Assembly: GCF_900109175.1 (NCBI RefSeq)
Contig: NZ_FNZE01000006.1
Location: 1-64,000 of the forward strand
DNA from: Pseudomonas linyingensis
GTDB taxonomy: Bacteria; Pseudomonadota; Gammaproteobacteria; Pseudomonadales; Pseudomonadaceae
Direction of reading: 5' to 3'
DNA: 64,000 nucleotides
Position 1 is the stretch's first letter. Each line of letters starts with the position of its first letter. Shown one piece after another: positions 36,505 to 46,194 of this stretch. The notes under the pieces were generated by a model, which was not told the DNA's origin, searched no databases, and saw only the letters and a list, made by a program, of their open reading frames with translations. The translations under genes and the position numbers were made by a program.

Positions 36505-39500
36505 ATGAGCAAAGAAGCAATCGACGTGAACGACGAAGACCAACTGGTGGACCTGCTGGTCCGCACCATGGCGGAAATCGAGGCCGAAGAGGAAGCCGAG
36601 CGCCAGGCCCGGGCCAACCTGCCGGCACTCGACCCGGCCCAGGCGCCGCTGGCCGAGCTGTATCGCCGTATCGACGACACGCTGGAGCGCGCGGCCTTCG
36701 CCCGCATCCTCGCCGAGCGGGTGCAGGACGGCCGGACCGCGGAAGTGGCCGAATTCTTCCGCACCTGCGAGGAGCGCTGCCTCAACATCCTGTCGCACCT
36801 GAGCAACGACGACGCGCCCTGGCTGGCGAGCACCGAGACCTGGCTGGCCTTCGCCCGCATGACGATTCCACGCGGCCAGTTGTACCACTGCTCTCGCGAG
36901 ATCCCCCGGCGCAGCCCCGAACTGGCCGTTGAGCTGCGCGCTCTGGCCGACGGCTGGCTGGCCCGTGCCCGCGCCGAGCAGCTGCCGGGCCACCAGTGTG
37001 TAGGCCTGGTGCTGGCGCGTATCCTGCCCCTGCTGTGGTATCCGGAAATGTCGCGCGAGGATTGCCTGGCGCACATCGAGTGGGCGCTCGCCCTGCGCGC
37101 GGAAGTCGGCAGCGACTACAACACCGGCTGGTATCCCTTCATCGGAGGGCTGGGCGAAGCGGCCGATCTGATCGCGCTGGCCGAGCGCGGCGGGCGCCTG
37201 TGCAAGGACGTGCTGGAGGTGTACCGCAAGCGGGTCGAGGACGTACCCGCACCGCACGGCTGGGCGCCGTGGCACGCATTCTTCGCCCTTCATCCCGAAC
37301 TCTACGACGACAACGCCTTCCGCGACCCCGGCCTGATCGAGCTGCGCTGGTCGGGGGCCAGTGCCGAGCGACGCCAACAACTGGCCGATCAGCTGTTCAG
37401 CTGTCTCAGCTACCACGACCGGGCCGAGCGCGAATACACCTTCGCGGTGTTCGACCGCCTGGTGCGCGAGGACGCCGAGCCCTTCGTCGCGCAGCTGCGC
37501 GAGTGGGGGCGCTACGACATCAGCTTCAACCTCGCCTGGAAGGTGTGCACCGAGCCGTACCCCGAGCTGCTGCCGCTGATGCTGCCGGCGATTGCCTCGC
37601 GCTGCGAGAACGACTGCGAGGCCAGCCGCTACCGGCGCATCGTCCGCCACCTCGTTGCCAGCCGCCCGGACGACCTGACCCAGGTGCCGACCAAGGAGCT
37701 GGTCTATCTGCTGCCGACCCTCGACGCCGCGAGCCTGAAAGCCACGCTGCCGGTGCTCACCAAGGTGGTGGCGGGCAGCAGCTCCAAGGCGCTGCGCGAC
37801 GCGCTGACCGGGATAGCCGCCCGCTTCGTCCCTGCCGATCTGGTCGCCGCCGGTTGGCTGCGCAAGCCGCCGAAGAATCTGCTGCTGGCTTGCCGCGACG
37901 TTCTGCTCGCCCATCCCGACCCGACCGCCGCGCCCTTGCTGGCCGAGTTGCTGGCCGGCGGCAAGCTCGATGCGGCCTCGGCCAGCATGGTCGAGGAGCG
38001 GCTGCAACATCTCGGGCAGGGCGCCGCCGGTCCGACCGAAAACGCCTCGGGCGAGGCCGCGCCGGCCGCCGACCCCGCCGCCGCGCTGGCCGCCGTCGAA
38101 GCCCAGGCCGCCACCGTCAAGCGCATCGCCGCCAGCGTGAAGCACTACGACAGTCCCGAACTGCTGGCCCTCTGCGCGCCGCTGTCCGAGCACGCCGCCC
38201 GCGTGCTGCTGCACCTGGCCGCCACCGCCGAGGAAGGCCTGCCGCCGCTGGTCGACAAGCTGATGGCCCCGATAGCGGCGGAGAACCGCGCCCGCCTGGC
38301 GCTGGCGCTGGCTGAGGTCTGGATCGCCAGCAACGGCGACCCCAAGCTCCGCTGGGCGCTGAAGCTGCTGCCGGGCAACGCCGACGACCGGGTGGTGGAC
38401 CAACTGGTCGCCGCCATCAACGCCTGGAACAAGCCGCGCCTGCAGCGCGCCGCCGCCGCCACCGAGCAGCTCGGCGAGGTCGATACCCTGTATGCGCTGC
38501 TGCGCGTGCAGGAGATCGCCGAGTCGCGCAAGCTCAAGGACATGGTGGTGAGCAGCGCCCGCCAGGCCCTGCGCGCCGCCGCCCGGCGCCGGCAGATGAG
38601 CGTGCCCGAACTGTTCGACGAACTCACCCCGGACTTCGGCCTGGGCGAGGGGCTGACGCTGACCGTCGGTCCCAACGCCTACCGCGTCGAGCTGCAGGGC
38701 GACCTGTCGCTGCGCGTCGTCAACGACAAGGGCAAGGCCGCCAAGTCGATCCCGGCGGTGAAGGACGTCGCACTCAAGCCCGAGTGGGAAGCCGCCAGCG
38801 CCAAGCTGAAGGGGCTGGCGAGCAACCTGAAGACCGTGGTCAAGCAGCAGGCGCCGCGCATGTACGCCGCGCTGGTCACCGGCAAGCGCTGGCCGCTGGC
38901 GCGCTGGCAGCGCCTGTTCGTCCAGCACCCGCTGCTGCGCATCGTTGGCCGCAGCCTGATCTGGCGCGCCGAGGAGGCGCCGGAGCTGGCGCGCAGCAGC
39001 TTCCGCCTCGCCGAGGACTTCTCGCTGGTGGACGTGGAAGACGAGGTGCTCGGTCTGCCCGAGGGCTGCAGTGTCAGCCTGTGGCACCCGGCCACCGCCG
39101 AGGCGAGCGAGCTGGAGGCCTGGCAGGCCTATTTCGCCGACTACGAGATGGAGCCGATGGTCGACCAGCTGGGCGCCTGCGCCGAGCTGCCGCCGGCCGA
39201 GCTGTTCAAGGACGAGCAGTTGCTCGCCCCGCCCGGACTGGTGGTGGCGCAGGAGCAACTGGCCGGCCTGGCGAAGAAGTGGGGTTACCGCCCCGGCCCG
39301 GTGGGCGACGGCCCGAGCATCAACGAGCACACCTGGCGTCTTCCGGCGCTGGAACTCAGCATCGAGCTGCACCACGGCTACTTCCCGCCGTGGATGGACA
39401 TCGGCACTCCGGTGGAGATCGAGTGCTTCATGGTGCGCGACCTCAGCCAGGGCTGGGCCTGGATCAAACCCGCCGATCTGCCCAAACCGCTGCAGGCCAC

Positions 39501-39558
39501 GCTGATGTGGCAGATCCGCGCCCTGCAGGCCAAGGCCAGCGAAGCGCAGACCAAATGA
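36505..39558 (+). CDS. DUF4132 (YehI/MolR-like) protein, copy 1
   Basis: A 1017-residue soluble protein. The C-terminal 310 residues form a DUF4132 domain, starting near LTPDFGLGEG (about residue 706) and including RWQRLFVQHPLLRIVGRSLIWR and WRLPALELSIELHH. The N-terminal 700 residues look all-alpha and repeat-like (helix pairs with Leu/Ala heptads), preceded by an acidic start. No signal or membrane segment. The start at 36505 follows AAGGAG by 5 nt. E. coli YehI and MolR are the named relatives; function unknown. First gene of a MoxR/VWA/SWIM cassette; a strong hairpin follows immediately. Paralogous to the gene at 39820. Confidence 0.85.
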   Translation: MSKEAIDVNDEDQLVDLLVRTMAEIEAEEEAERQARANLPALDPAQAPLAELYRRIDDTLERAAFARILAERVQDGRTAEVAEFFRTCEERCLNILSHLSNDDAPWLASTETWLAFARMTIPRGQLYHCSREIPRRSPELAVELRALADGWLARARAEQLPGHQCVGLVLARILPLLWYPEMSREDCLAHIEWALALRAEVGSDYNTGWYPFIGGLGEAADLIALAERGGRLCKDVLEVYRKRVEDVPAPHGWAPWHAFFALHPELYDDNAFRDPGLIELRWSGASAERRQQLADQLFSCLSYHDRAEREYTFAVFDRLVREDAEPFVAQLREWGRYDISFNLAWKVCTEPYPELLPLMLPAIASRCENDCEASRYRRIVRHLVASRPDDLTQVPTKELVYLLPTLDAASLKATLPVLTKVVAGSSSKALRDALTGIAARFVPADLVAAGWLRKPPKNLLLACRDVLLAHPDPTAAPLLAELLAGGKLDAASASMVEERLQHLGQGAAGPTENASGEAAPAADPAAALAAVEAQAATVKRIAASVKHYDSPELLALCAPLSEHAARVLLHLAATAEEGLPPLVDKLMAPIAAENRARLALALAEVWIASNGDPKLRWALKLLPGNADDRVVDQLVAAINAWNKPRLQRAAAATEQLGEVDTLYALLRVQEIAESRKLKDMVVSSARQALRAAARRRQMSVPELFDELTPDFGLGEGLTLTVGPNAYRVELQGDLSLRVVNDKGKAAKSIPAVKDVALKPEWEAASAKLKGLASNLKTVVKQQAPRMYAALVTGKRWPLARWQRLFVQHPLLRIVGRSLIWRAEEAPELARSSFRLAEDFSLVDVEDEVLGLPEGCSVSLWHPATAEASELEAWQAYFADYEMEPMVDQLGACAELPPAELFKDEQLLAPPGLVVAQEQLAGLAKKWGYRPGPVGDGPSINEHTWRLPALELSIELHHGYFPPWMDIGTPVEIECFMVRDLSQGWAWIKPADLPKPLQATLMWQIRALQAKASEAQTK

Positions 39559-39570
39559 GTAGGCCGGCCC

Positions 39571-39594
39571 CGGCCCGTGCTACAGCACGGGCCG
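39571..39594 (+). terminator. Strong hairpin after the first DUF4132 gene
   Basis: CGGCCCGTGC and GCACGGGCCG form a perfect 10-bp stem around TACA, 12 nt behind the stop codon; an outer GCCGG/CCGGC pair can extend it. No T-tract follows, so partial termination or protection of the upstream message is more likely than full termination. Confidence 0.5.
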
Positions 39595-39639
39595 ACCGGC
39601 AACCTCTCCATGTTTCCGAAGCAAGCAAGGAAGTGACTG

Positions 39640-39741
39640 ATGGAAATCTTCAAACGTGTCTTGGCCTGCGCCGAGCGCCACAACCCGCCGGCGGCGGCCC
39701 ATGCGCAGCTGAGTGAGGTGGTCAGCCTGTACGAGGAGTAG
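39640..39741 (+). CDS. Small ORF (33 residues) between the two DUF4132 genes, putative
   Basis: The frame encodes 33 residues starting MEIFKRVLACAERH and ending VVSLYEE. An AAGGAAG ribosome site lies 5-6 nt before the ATG, better than for many real genes here. Codon use is like that of its neighbours. No relative is recognised. It could be a small protein, a leader peptide coupled to the downstream DUF4132 gene (78 nt later), or the remains of the duplication that made the second DUF4132 gene. Confidence 0.45.
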   Translation: MEIFKRVLACAERHNPPAAAHAQLSEVVSLYEE

Positions 39742-39819
39742 GAAACGACCTCCGCATCGAGAGCAGGGCTGACCGCGAGGAGCGGCGGCCCCGCCATTTC
39801 CCAAGGATCAGGAACGAAC

Positions 39820-42693
39820 ATGAGCGAACGCGATTGCACCCATGCCCCGCTGGCCGAACTCCTGGCGCAGGTGGGCGACACCTTCGACTTCTCCGCCTTC
39901 GCCGGCATCCTCGTCGAACGCCTGCGTAACGGCCGCGCCGACGAGGTAGCCGATTTCATCGGCACCCTTTACTCCCTGTATCGCCTGAACGACGAGCAGG
40001 CGCCCTGGAGGCGCGACCCCGACCTGTGGCTGGAGCTCGCCCGCCTGACTGTGCCTCGCGGTGTGCTGCTCGAGGGCGATGCCCGGCGCGGCCGTGAGCT
40101 GTCCCGGGAAATGCAGGCGATGGCGCGGGACTGGCTGGCCGGAAGCGGCGACAGGCCGTCCTGGGAAGTGCTCGGCCTGTTCCGCAAGCAGTACTATTGG
40201 TTCTGGTACGAGGGCATGCCGCGGGAGGAGGTGCTCTCGCTGATCGAGTGGCTGCATGAGGTCCGCACGACGGCCGGCCTGCAGCCGACCGACTACCCCG
40301 ACGACGTCTGGGGGCCGCTCATCGCGACGCTGGACGACGCGGACCTGCTCGCCCTGGCCGAGCAGGGGGGGGCGCTTTACCGGGATGTCGTCAACTCCTA
40401 CCGTTGGCGTCACTACCGCAAGCCGACCCGCCAGCGCTGGGCGCCGTGGCACGCCTTTTTCGAGCGTCATCCGCAGCTCTACGATCTGGAGCCGGTGCAC
40501 GACGACCCGGAGCTGATTGCGCTGCGCTGGGCACAAGGTGCCGACGAGACGCGACGCGGCGAGTTGGCCCAGGCGCTGCTGAGCTACGCCGAGCGCAGGC
40601 CCCAAGCCCATTTCCTGGCCCAGCTCGACCGCCTGGTTCGCCAGGATCCGGCGACCTTCGTGCGCCAGTTGAGCGAGCGTCCTTACCTGTTCGACGTGGG
40701 CATCGCGGAAAAGATCTGGGCCGAGCAGTACCCCGAACTGCTGCCCCTGCTGTTGCCCGGCATCGTGAAGGCGCCCAAGCCCGGCGCTTACCTGAAGGTC
40801 TTGCAGCCGCTGCTCGCCGCCCGCCCGGATGCCGTCCTGGAAATACCCGCGGCCAAGCTCGCCGGCATCCTGCCGCTGCTGGAGGCCGAGCGCTTCAGGA
40901 GCCTGCTGCCCCAGCTCGGCAAGGTGCTGGCGGGCAGCAGCTCCAAGGCCCTGCGCGAGGCGATGGCCCGGGCCGCGCAGGTGCTGAGCCCCGACGAGAT
41001 CGCCGCGACCGGCTGGCTGACGGTGCGCACCAAGAACCTGCAACTGGCCTGCCGCGACCTTCTGCTGGCCCATCCCGATCCGGCGGCGGCATCCCTGTTG
41101 GTCGAGCTGCTGGCGGGGGGCGGGCTGGATGCGGGGTCGGCCAGTGTGCTGCAGGCCCGTCTGCAGGCGCAGGGGCTGCTCGCCTCGGGCGCGGGTGCCG
41201 CCGAGCCGGCGTCGTTGCAGGCCCTCGAAGCCCAGGCCGCCGGGGTGAAACGCATCGCCGCGGCGGTGAAGCAATACGACGCCCCGGAGCTGCTGGCCCT
41301 CTTTGCGCCGCTCTCCGAGCATGCGACGCGGGTACTTCTGCACCTGGCGGCCACCGCGGAAGGCGAGCTGTCGCCGCTGGCGAAGCAACTGCTGGCTGCC
41401 ATCCCCGCGGAAAACCGCGCCCGTCTGTCCCTGGCGCTGACGCAGGCCTGGGTCGCCCTCGACGGCGATCCCAGGCAGCGCTGGGCGCTCAAGCTGGTGG
41501 CGGGCAATGCCGACGACCGGGTTGTCGACACTCTGGTGGCTGCGATCCTCGCCTGGGGCAAGCCGAAGAAGCAGCGCGCGGTGGTCGCGGTCGGCCAGCT
41601 CGGCGCGCTGGACACCCCATACGCGCTGGCGCGGGTGCTGGAGTTGTCGTCCTCGCGCAGGCTCAAGGATCTGGTCATCGAGGCCACCCAGGACACTCTG
41701 GGTGAGGCCGCCCGCCGCCGCGGCCTCGGTCTGGCGGAGCTGCACGACGAGCTGACCCCCGACTTCGGCCTGGGCGAGGGCGTCACGCTCGCGGTCGGCC
41801 CGCATAGCTACCGCGTCGAACTGCAGGGCGATCTGTCGCTGCGGATCGTCAACGACAAGGGCAAGGCGTCGAAGAGCCTGCCCGCCGTGAAGGATGCCGC
41901 GTTGAAACCCGAGTGGGAGGCCGCCAGCGCCCGGTTGAAGACCCTCGCCAGCGGCCTGAAGGCGGTGCTCAAGCAGCAGGGGCCGCGCCTGCAGGCGGCG
42001 CTGATGACCGGCAAGAGCTGGCCGCTTGTGCGCTGGCAGCGCCTGTTCGTGCAGCATCCGCTGCTGCGCATCGTCGGCCGCAGTCTGATCTGGCGGGTGG
42101 AGGGCACGCCGCTGAGCTTTCGCATCGCCGAGGACTTCAGCCTGGTGGATGTCAATGACGATCCGGTCAGCCTGCCGGCGGACGCGGCCATCAGCCTGTG
42201 GCACCCGGCCAGCGCCGAGCCCGGCGAGCACGAGGCCTGGCAGAGCTATCTGGACGACTACGAACTCACCTCGCTGGTGGAGCAGGTGGGGGCGCCATGC
42301 CAACTGCCCGTCCCGGCGCAGTGCCAGGGCAATGAACTGCATCCGCCCGCTCCGCTGGAGATAACCCAGGGCGCGCTGTCCGGTCTGCTCGGCAAGTGGA
42401 ATTATCGGCCCGGCCCGGTCGGCGATGGCCCTGGCATCTACGAACACAGCCTCGACCTGCCCGCCGCCCAGCTGTATATCCAGCTGCACCATGATCGCTA
42501 CATGCCATATATGGACCTGGGCAACCGAGTCGCCATCGAGCATCTGACGGTCTACGACACTCGCCAGCGCGATGAAAACAGGCGCTGGCGGGTCATTCCG
42601 CCCGCCGACCTGCCCAAGCCGCTGCAGGCCACCCTGATGGGCCAGTTGCAGGCAATGGCCGCCAAGGCCGCCCCGGCAAAAGGAGAGGCCTGA
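39820..42693 (+). CDS. DUF4132 (YehI/MolR-like) protein, copy 2
   Basis: A 957-residue paralogue of the protein at 36505. From the segment GSSSKALREAMARA onward the two are collinear and closely similar (LTPDFGLGEG near residue 644, RWQRLFVQHPLLRIVGRSLIWR, AISLWHPA, PADLPKPLQATLM). The N-terminal ends differ strongly and this copy lacks the acidic 40-residue start. It is likely alpha-helical repeat plus DUF4132, cytoplasmic, function unknown. AGGA lies 6 nt upstream of the ATG. The stop overlaps the MoxR gene's ATG by one base (TGATG), tying it to the ATPase. Confidence 0.85.
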   Translation: MSERDCTHAPLAELLAQVGDTFDFSAFAGILVERLRNGRADEVADFIGTLYSLYRLNDEQAPWRRDPDLWLELARLTVPRGVLLEGDARRGRELSREMQAMARDWLAGSGDRPSWEVLGLFRKQYYWFWYEGMPREEVLSLIEWLHEVRTTAGLQPTDYPDDVWGPLIATLDDADLLALAEQGGALYRDVVNSYRWRHYRKPTRQRWAPWHAFFERHPQLYDLEPVHDDPELIALRWAQGADETRRGELAQALLSYAERRPQAHFLAQLDRLVRQDPATFVRQLSERPYLFDVGIAEKIWAEQYPELLPLLLPGIVKAPKPGAYLKVLQPLLAARPDAVLEIPAAKLAGILPLLEAERFRSLLPQLGKVLAGSSSKALREAMARAAQVLSPDEIAATGWLTVRTKNLQLACRDLLLAHPDPAAASLLVELLAGGGLDAGSASVLQARLQAQGLLASGAGAAEPASLQALEAQAAGVKRIAAAVKQYDAPELLALFAPLSEHATRVLLHLAATAEGELSPLAKQLLAAIPAENRARLSLALTQAWVALDGDPRQRWALKLVAGNADDRVVDTLVAAILAWGKPKKQRAVVAVGQLGALDTPYALARVLELSSSRRLKDLVIEATQDTLGEAARRRGLGLAELHDELTPDFGLGEGVTLAVGPHSYRVELQGDLSLRIVNDKGKASKSLPAVKDAALKPEWEAASARLKTLASGLKAVLKQQGPRLQAALMTGKSWPLVRWQRLFVQHPLLRIVGRSLIWRVEGTPLSFRIAEDFSLVDVNDDPVSLPADAAISLWHPASAEPGEHEAWQSYLDDYELTSLVEQVGAPCQLPVPAQCQGNELHPPAPLEITQGALSGLLGKWNYRPGPVGDGPGIYEHSLDLPAAQLYIQLHHDRYMPYMDLGNRVAIEHLTVYDTRQRDENRRWRVIPPADLPKPLQATLMGQLQAMAAKAAPAKGEA

Positions 42694-43805
42694 TGGCCAG
42701 TCGATCCGCGAAAACCCCGGAAACCACGCAGCCGGCCCAGCGTCTGCCCGCCGAGCTGGCTCACGCCGAGGAGCTTGCCGCGCTGCGCGAGGCCGACGAC
42801 GGTCCGCGCCCGGAGGGCTGGCGCCTGAGTCCGCGCGCGGTGCGCACCTTCATCCTCGGCAGCGGACGCGACCGACGCATCGCCCGCAAGATCCACGGCA
42901 ACGACGCGCTCGTCGAGCGCGCCATCGTCACCCTGACCGGCCAGCGCGGGCTGATGCTGGTGGGCGAGCCGGGCACCGCCAAGTCGCTGCTCTCCGAGCT
43001 GCTGGCGGCGGCGATCAGCGGCGACAGCACGCTGACCGTGCAGGGCGGCGCCGGGGTGGTGGAGGAGCAGATCCGCTACGGCTGGAACTACGCGCTGCTG
43101 CTGCGCGACGGCCCCGGCCCGGCGTCGCTGGTGCCGGGGCCGCTGCACCGGGCGATGGCCGGCGGCGGCCTGCTGCGCTTCGAGGAAATCAGCCGCTGCG
43201 TCACCGAGGTGCAGGACTGCCTGGTGCCGGTGTTGTCCGAGCGGCTGCTGCACATCCCCGAACTGAAGGACGTGCAGCCGTATCTGCTCGCCCGGCCCGG
43301 CTTCAACGTCATCGCCACGGCCAACCTGCGCGACCGCGGGGTCAACGAGATGTCCGCCGCGCTCAAGCGCCGCTTCAACTTCGAGACCATGCGCCCGCTC
43401 GACGGCATCGAGGCACAGGCCAGGCTGATCGGCGAGGAAGTGGCGCGCGAGCTGGTCGCCCAGCGCATCGGCACCGAAGTGCTGCCGCAGGTGCTGACCC
43501 TGCTGGCCACCGCGTTTCACGAGCTGCGCGCCGGCATGGTCGAGGGCACCGCCATCGAGCGTCCCGGCACCGTGCTGTCCACTGCCGAGGCGATCAGCGT
43601 GGCCTGCAACGCGGCCGCCGACTGCTGGTACTTCGGCGAGCAGCGCCTGCGCCCGGCGCATCTGGCGCGCTACCTGGTGGGCACGGCGATCAAGGACGAC
43701 GACGAGGATCGCCGGCGCTTCGCCGAGTACCTGCGCATCGTCGCCCGGCGCCGGGCCGGCAGCGAGGACTGGCAGGACTTCGTCGCCGGTGGCCAGGGTG
43801 CTTGA
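42693..43805 (+). CDS. MoxR-family AAA+ ATPase (YehL subfamily)
   Basis: A 370-residue AAA+ ATPase. Walker A is GEPGTAKS (91-98); Walker B reads LLRFEE (160-165), with Glu where many MoxR proteins have Asp; sensor 1 is N211 in ATANLRDRG; arginine-finger candidates are R226/R227 in ALKRRF; a C-terminal lid follows. MoxR ATPases work with VWA-domain partners as chaperone-like remodelling machines, and such a partner is encoded two genes downstream. The DUF4132, DUF5682, VWA and SWIM neighbours place it with E. coli YehL. ATG overlaps the preceding stop. Target unknown. Confidence 0.92.
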   Translation: MASRSAKTPETTQPAQRLPAELAHAEELAALREADDGPRPEGWRLSPRAVRTFILGSGRDRRIARKIHGNDALVERAIVTLTGQRGLMLVGEPGTAKSLLSELLAAAISGDSTLTVQGGAGVVEEQIRYGWNYALLLRDGPGPASLVPGPLHRAMAGGGLLRFEEISRCVTEVQDCLVPVLSERLLHIPELKDVQPYLLARPGFNVIATANLRDRGVNEMSAALKRRFNFETMRPLDGIEAQARLIGEEVARELVAQRIGTEVLPQVLTLLATAFHELRAGMVEGTAIERPGTVLSTAEAISVACNAAADCWYFGEQRLRPAHLARYLVGTAIKDDDEDRRRFAEYLRIVARRRAGSEDWQDFVAGGQGA

Positions 43806-46194
43806 GGCGGCGCAGGCACTGCACCTGCTGGCGCCCATGGCGAACCTGCGGCTGGCGCCGGTGCGCCACCACAGCCCGCGCTGCGCCCGCCACCTGCGCG
43901 CGCTGATCGAGGCGTTCGCCCCCGACACCCTGCTGATCGAAGGTCCGCAGGAACTCGACGCCCTGTTGCCGGCGCTGCAGCACGCCAAGGCGCAGCCGCC
44001 GCTGGCGGTGTACCTGCACGCTGCGGTCGGTCGCGGCGAAGACGAGCTGCGCTGTCGCGGCTACATCCCCTTCGCCGAGTTCTCGCCGGAGTGGGTGGCG
44101 CTGCGCGCGGCCGGCGGGCTGGGCGCGGCGGTGCGCTTCATCGACCTGCCCTACGGCGCGCGGTTGGGACTGTCCGCGCAACTGGAGTTCTTCGCCACCG
44201 CACCCGAGCCGACGCTGGACGCCGAGCCGCCGCGGCAGGCGCCGGACGTGCTCGCCGGGCTGATCGAGGACGCCGGTTGCCGCGACTTCGACGAGTGGTG
44301 GGACCGCCACTTCGAGTCCGGCGTCGAACCGGCGACGGCGGCGGACTATTTCGCCGATCTGCTCGCCTTCAGCCTGCTGCTGCGCGCGCGCGGGGAGGGC
44401 GACGACGCCGAGAACGCTGCCCGCGAGGCGCACATGGCGGCGCAGGTGTGCGCCGCGCTCGACGAGGGGCGGCGCTGCCTGGTGGTCTGCGGCGGCTACC
44501 ACGTGCCGGGCCTCCTCGCCGGCCTCGGCGAGCGGATGTCGGCCAGCGTGGGCGAGACGCTCGCCGCGCTGGGCTTCGCCAGCGCGCCGTCAGCGGTGCC
44601 GCGCGGCGCAGGACAGGACAGCTGCGAGGTCGGTGCCCATCTGATCGCCTACAGCCTGGAGCGGCTGGCGCGCGCCAGCGGCTACGCCGCCGGCTTGCCG
44701 GCGCCGGGCTATTACCAGGCGGTGTGGCAGGCCTGGGAGCGCGGCGCCGCGCAGCCCTACCGGGCCACCTGGCCGGCGCTGGCCGCGCGGCTGGCCAACC
44801 TGCTGCGCGAGCAGGGGCTGCCGGTCACCCTGCCGGATGCCCGCGAGGCGGTGGCCATGGCCGGCCGTCTGGCGGCGCTGCGCGGCTGGCGCGGCGGTCG
44901 GGCGGAGCTGGCCGAAGCCCTGCAGGCCACCCTGGTCAAGGACGCCGACGATGTCGGGCTGTTCGCCGGCGCCCTCGCCGAGCTGTTCGGCGGCAGTGCG
45001 TCGGGCCGCCTGCCGCCCAATGCGCCGCTGGCGCCGCTGCTGGTCGACGTGCAGAGCTTCTGCACGCGCTACCGGCTGCCGGCGCGGCTGGGCGGCGCGC
45101 AGCGCAAGGAGCTGGACATCTACCGCAGCGCCCGGCACCGCGAGATCTCCCGGGGGCTGCAGCGCCTGCGCTTTCTCGGCATTCCCTACGCCCAGCGCCT
45201 GGCCGGGCCGGATTTCGTCGCCGGTGCCGATCTGGCCCGGGTGCGCGAAATCTGGGAGCTGGCCTGGCGCCTGGAAACCACCACCGCGCTGACCGAGGCG
45301 GCGCGCTACGGCGCCAGCCTGGAGGAGGCGGCGGTCAACCGCCTGCTCGAACTGCTGGCGCCGCCGAGCGCCGGCAACCCGGCGGCGCTGGTGCTGGAAG
45401 TGCTGGTGATGGGCCTGGAGGCGCTGGCCGAGCGGGTGCTGGATGCGGTGGCGCTGTGGCTCGAACGCAGCTTCGACGCGCTGGCCCTGGCCCAGGCCGC
45501 CGGCCGCCTGGCGCTGGCCTATGAGGCGCGCAACGCGCTGGGCGGGGTGGGGCTGGCGCGCCTGCAACCGCTGCTGGCGCGCGCCTTCGCCCAGGCCTGC
45601 CTGCGCCTGCCGGCGCTGGGCCAGGGCGATGCCGCGCACGCGGCCGCGGCGGTCGATGCCCTGGCCGATCTGCACGGCATGGTGCGCCGCGCCGCCGCCT
45701 GGGCCGACGGCCCGCTGCTGCTCGACGCCTGTGGCGCGCTGCACGAGGCCGACGTGCCGGCGCCGGTGCGCGGCGCCGCCGCCGGGGTGCTGGCCATGGC
45801 CGGGCGCTGGTCGGCCACCGATACCGACCTCGCGCTGGCCGCGGCGCTGGGGCTGGCGCATACCGCGCCGCAGACCATGGGCGAATACCTGCAGGGTTTC
45901 CTGCGCATCGCTCGTGGCTGGCTGCTCGGCCATCCGCCCACGGTACTCACCTTGTCGGCGCGCATCGCAGCGTGGAGCGAAGAGGAGTTTCTCGACGGCC
46001 TGCCCGCGCTGCGGCTGGCCTTCAGCCAACTCACCCGCCGCGAGCTGCAGGCCTTCGCACAGCTACTGGTCGGCCGCGAACAGGCGCCGGCGCTGCTGGC
46101 CGCGCGGGTGCCGGATGAGGCAACGCTGCGCCGCAGCCAGGCGCTGGCCGCCCAGGTGGCGACGGTGCTGCAACACTGGGGGTTCGATGACTGA
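43789..46194 (+). CDS. DUF5682 family protein (YehM-like)
   Basis: An 801-residue soluble protein. The N-terminal part has VRHHSPRCARHL (H27, H28), LLIEGPQEL (E51) and, further on, VVCGGYHVPGLL. His and Glu in this order recall the metal-dependent TIKI/EreA/ChaN-like fold; enzymatic activity is inference. The remaining 500 residues are helical and Leu/Ala-rich. Start is uncertain: GTG at 43789 (used here), GTG at 43798 or ATG at 43837, the last giving a start close to VRHHSP. It overlaps the MoxR gene by up to 17 bases and the VWA gene by 8. Confidence 0.85.
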   Translation: MARVLEAAQALHLLAPMANLRLAPVRHHSPRCARHLRALIEAFAPDTLLIEGPQELDALLPALQHAKAQPPLAVYLHAAVGRGEDELRCRGYIPFAEFSPEWVALRAAGGLGAAVRFIDLPYGARLGLSAQLEFFATAPEPTLDAEPPRQAPDVLAGLIEDAGCRDFDEWWDRHFESGVEPATAADYFADLLAFSLLLRARGEGDDAENAAREAHMAAQVCAALDEGRRCLVVCGGYHVPGLLAGLGERMSASVGETLAALGFASAPSAVPRGAGQDSCEVGAHLIAYSLERLARASGYAAGLPAPGYYQAVWQAWERGAAQPYRATWPALAARLANLLREQGLPVTLPDAREAVAMAGRLAALRGWRGGRAELAEALQATLVKDADDVGLFAGALAELFGGSASGRLPPNAPLAPLLVDVQSFCTRYRLPARLGGAQRKELDIYRSARHREISRGLQRLRFLGIPYAQRLAGPDFVAGADLARVREIWELAWRLETTTALTEAARYGASLEEAAVNRLLELLAPPSAGNPAALVLEVLVMGLEALAERVLDAVALWLERSFDALALAQAAGRLALAYEARNALGGVGLARLQPLLARAFAQACLRLPALGQGDAAHAAAAVDALADLHGMVRRAAAWADGPLLLDACGALHEADVPAPVRGAAAGVLAMAGRWSATDTDLALAAALGLAHTAPQTMGEYLQGFLRIARGWLLGHPPTVLTLSARIAAWSEEEFLDGLPALRLAFSQLTRRELQAFAQLLVGREQAPALLAARVPDEATLRRSQALAAQVATVLQHWGFDD

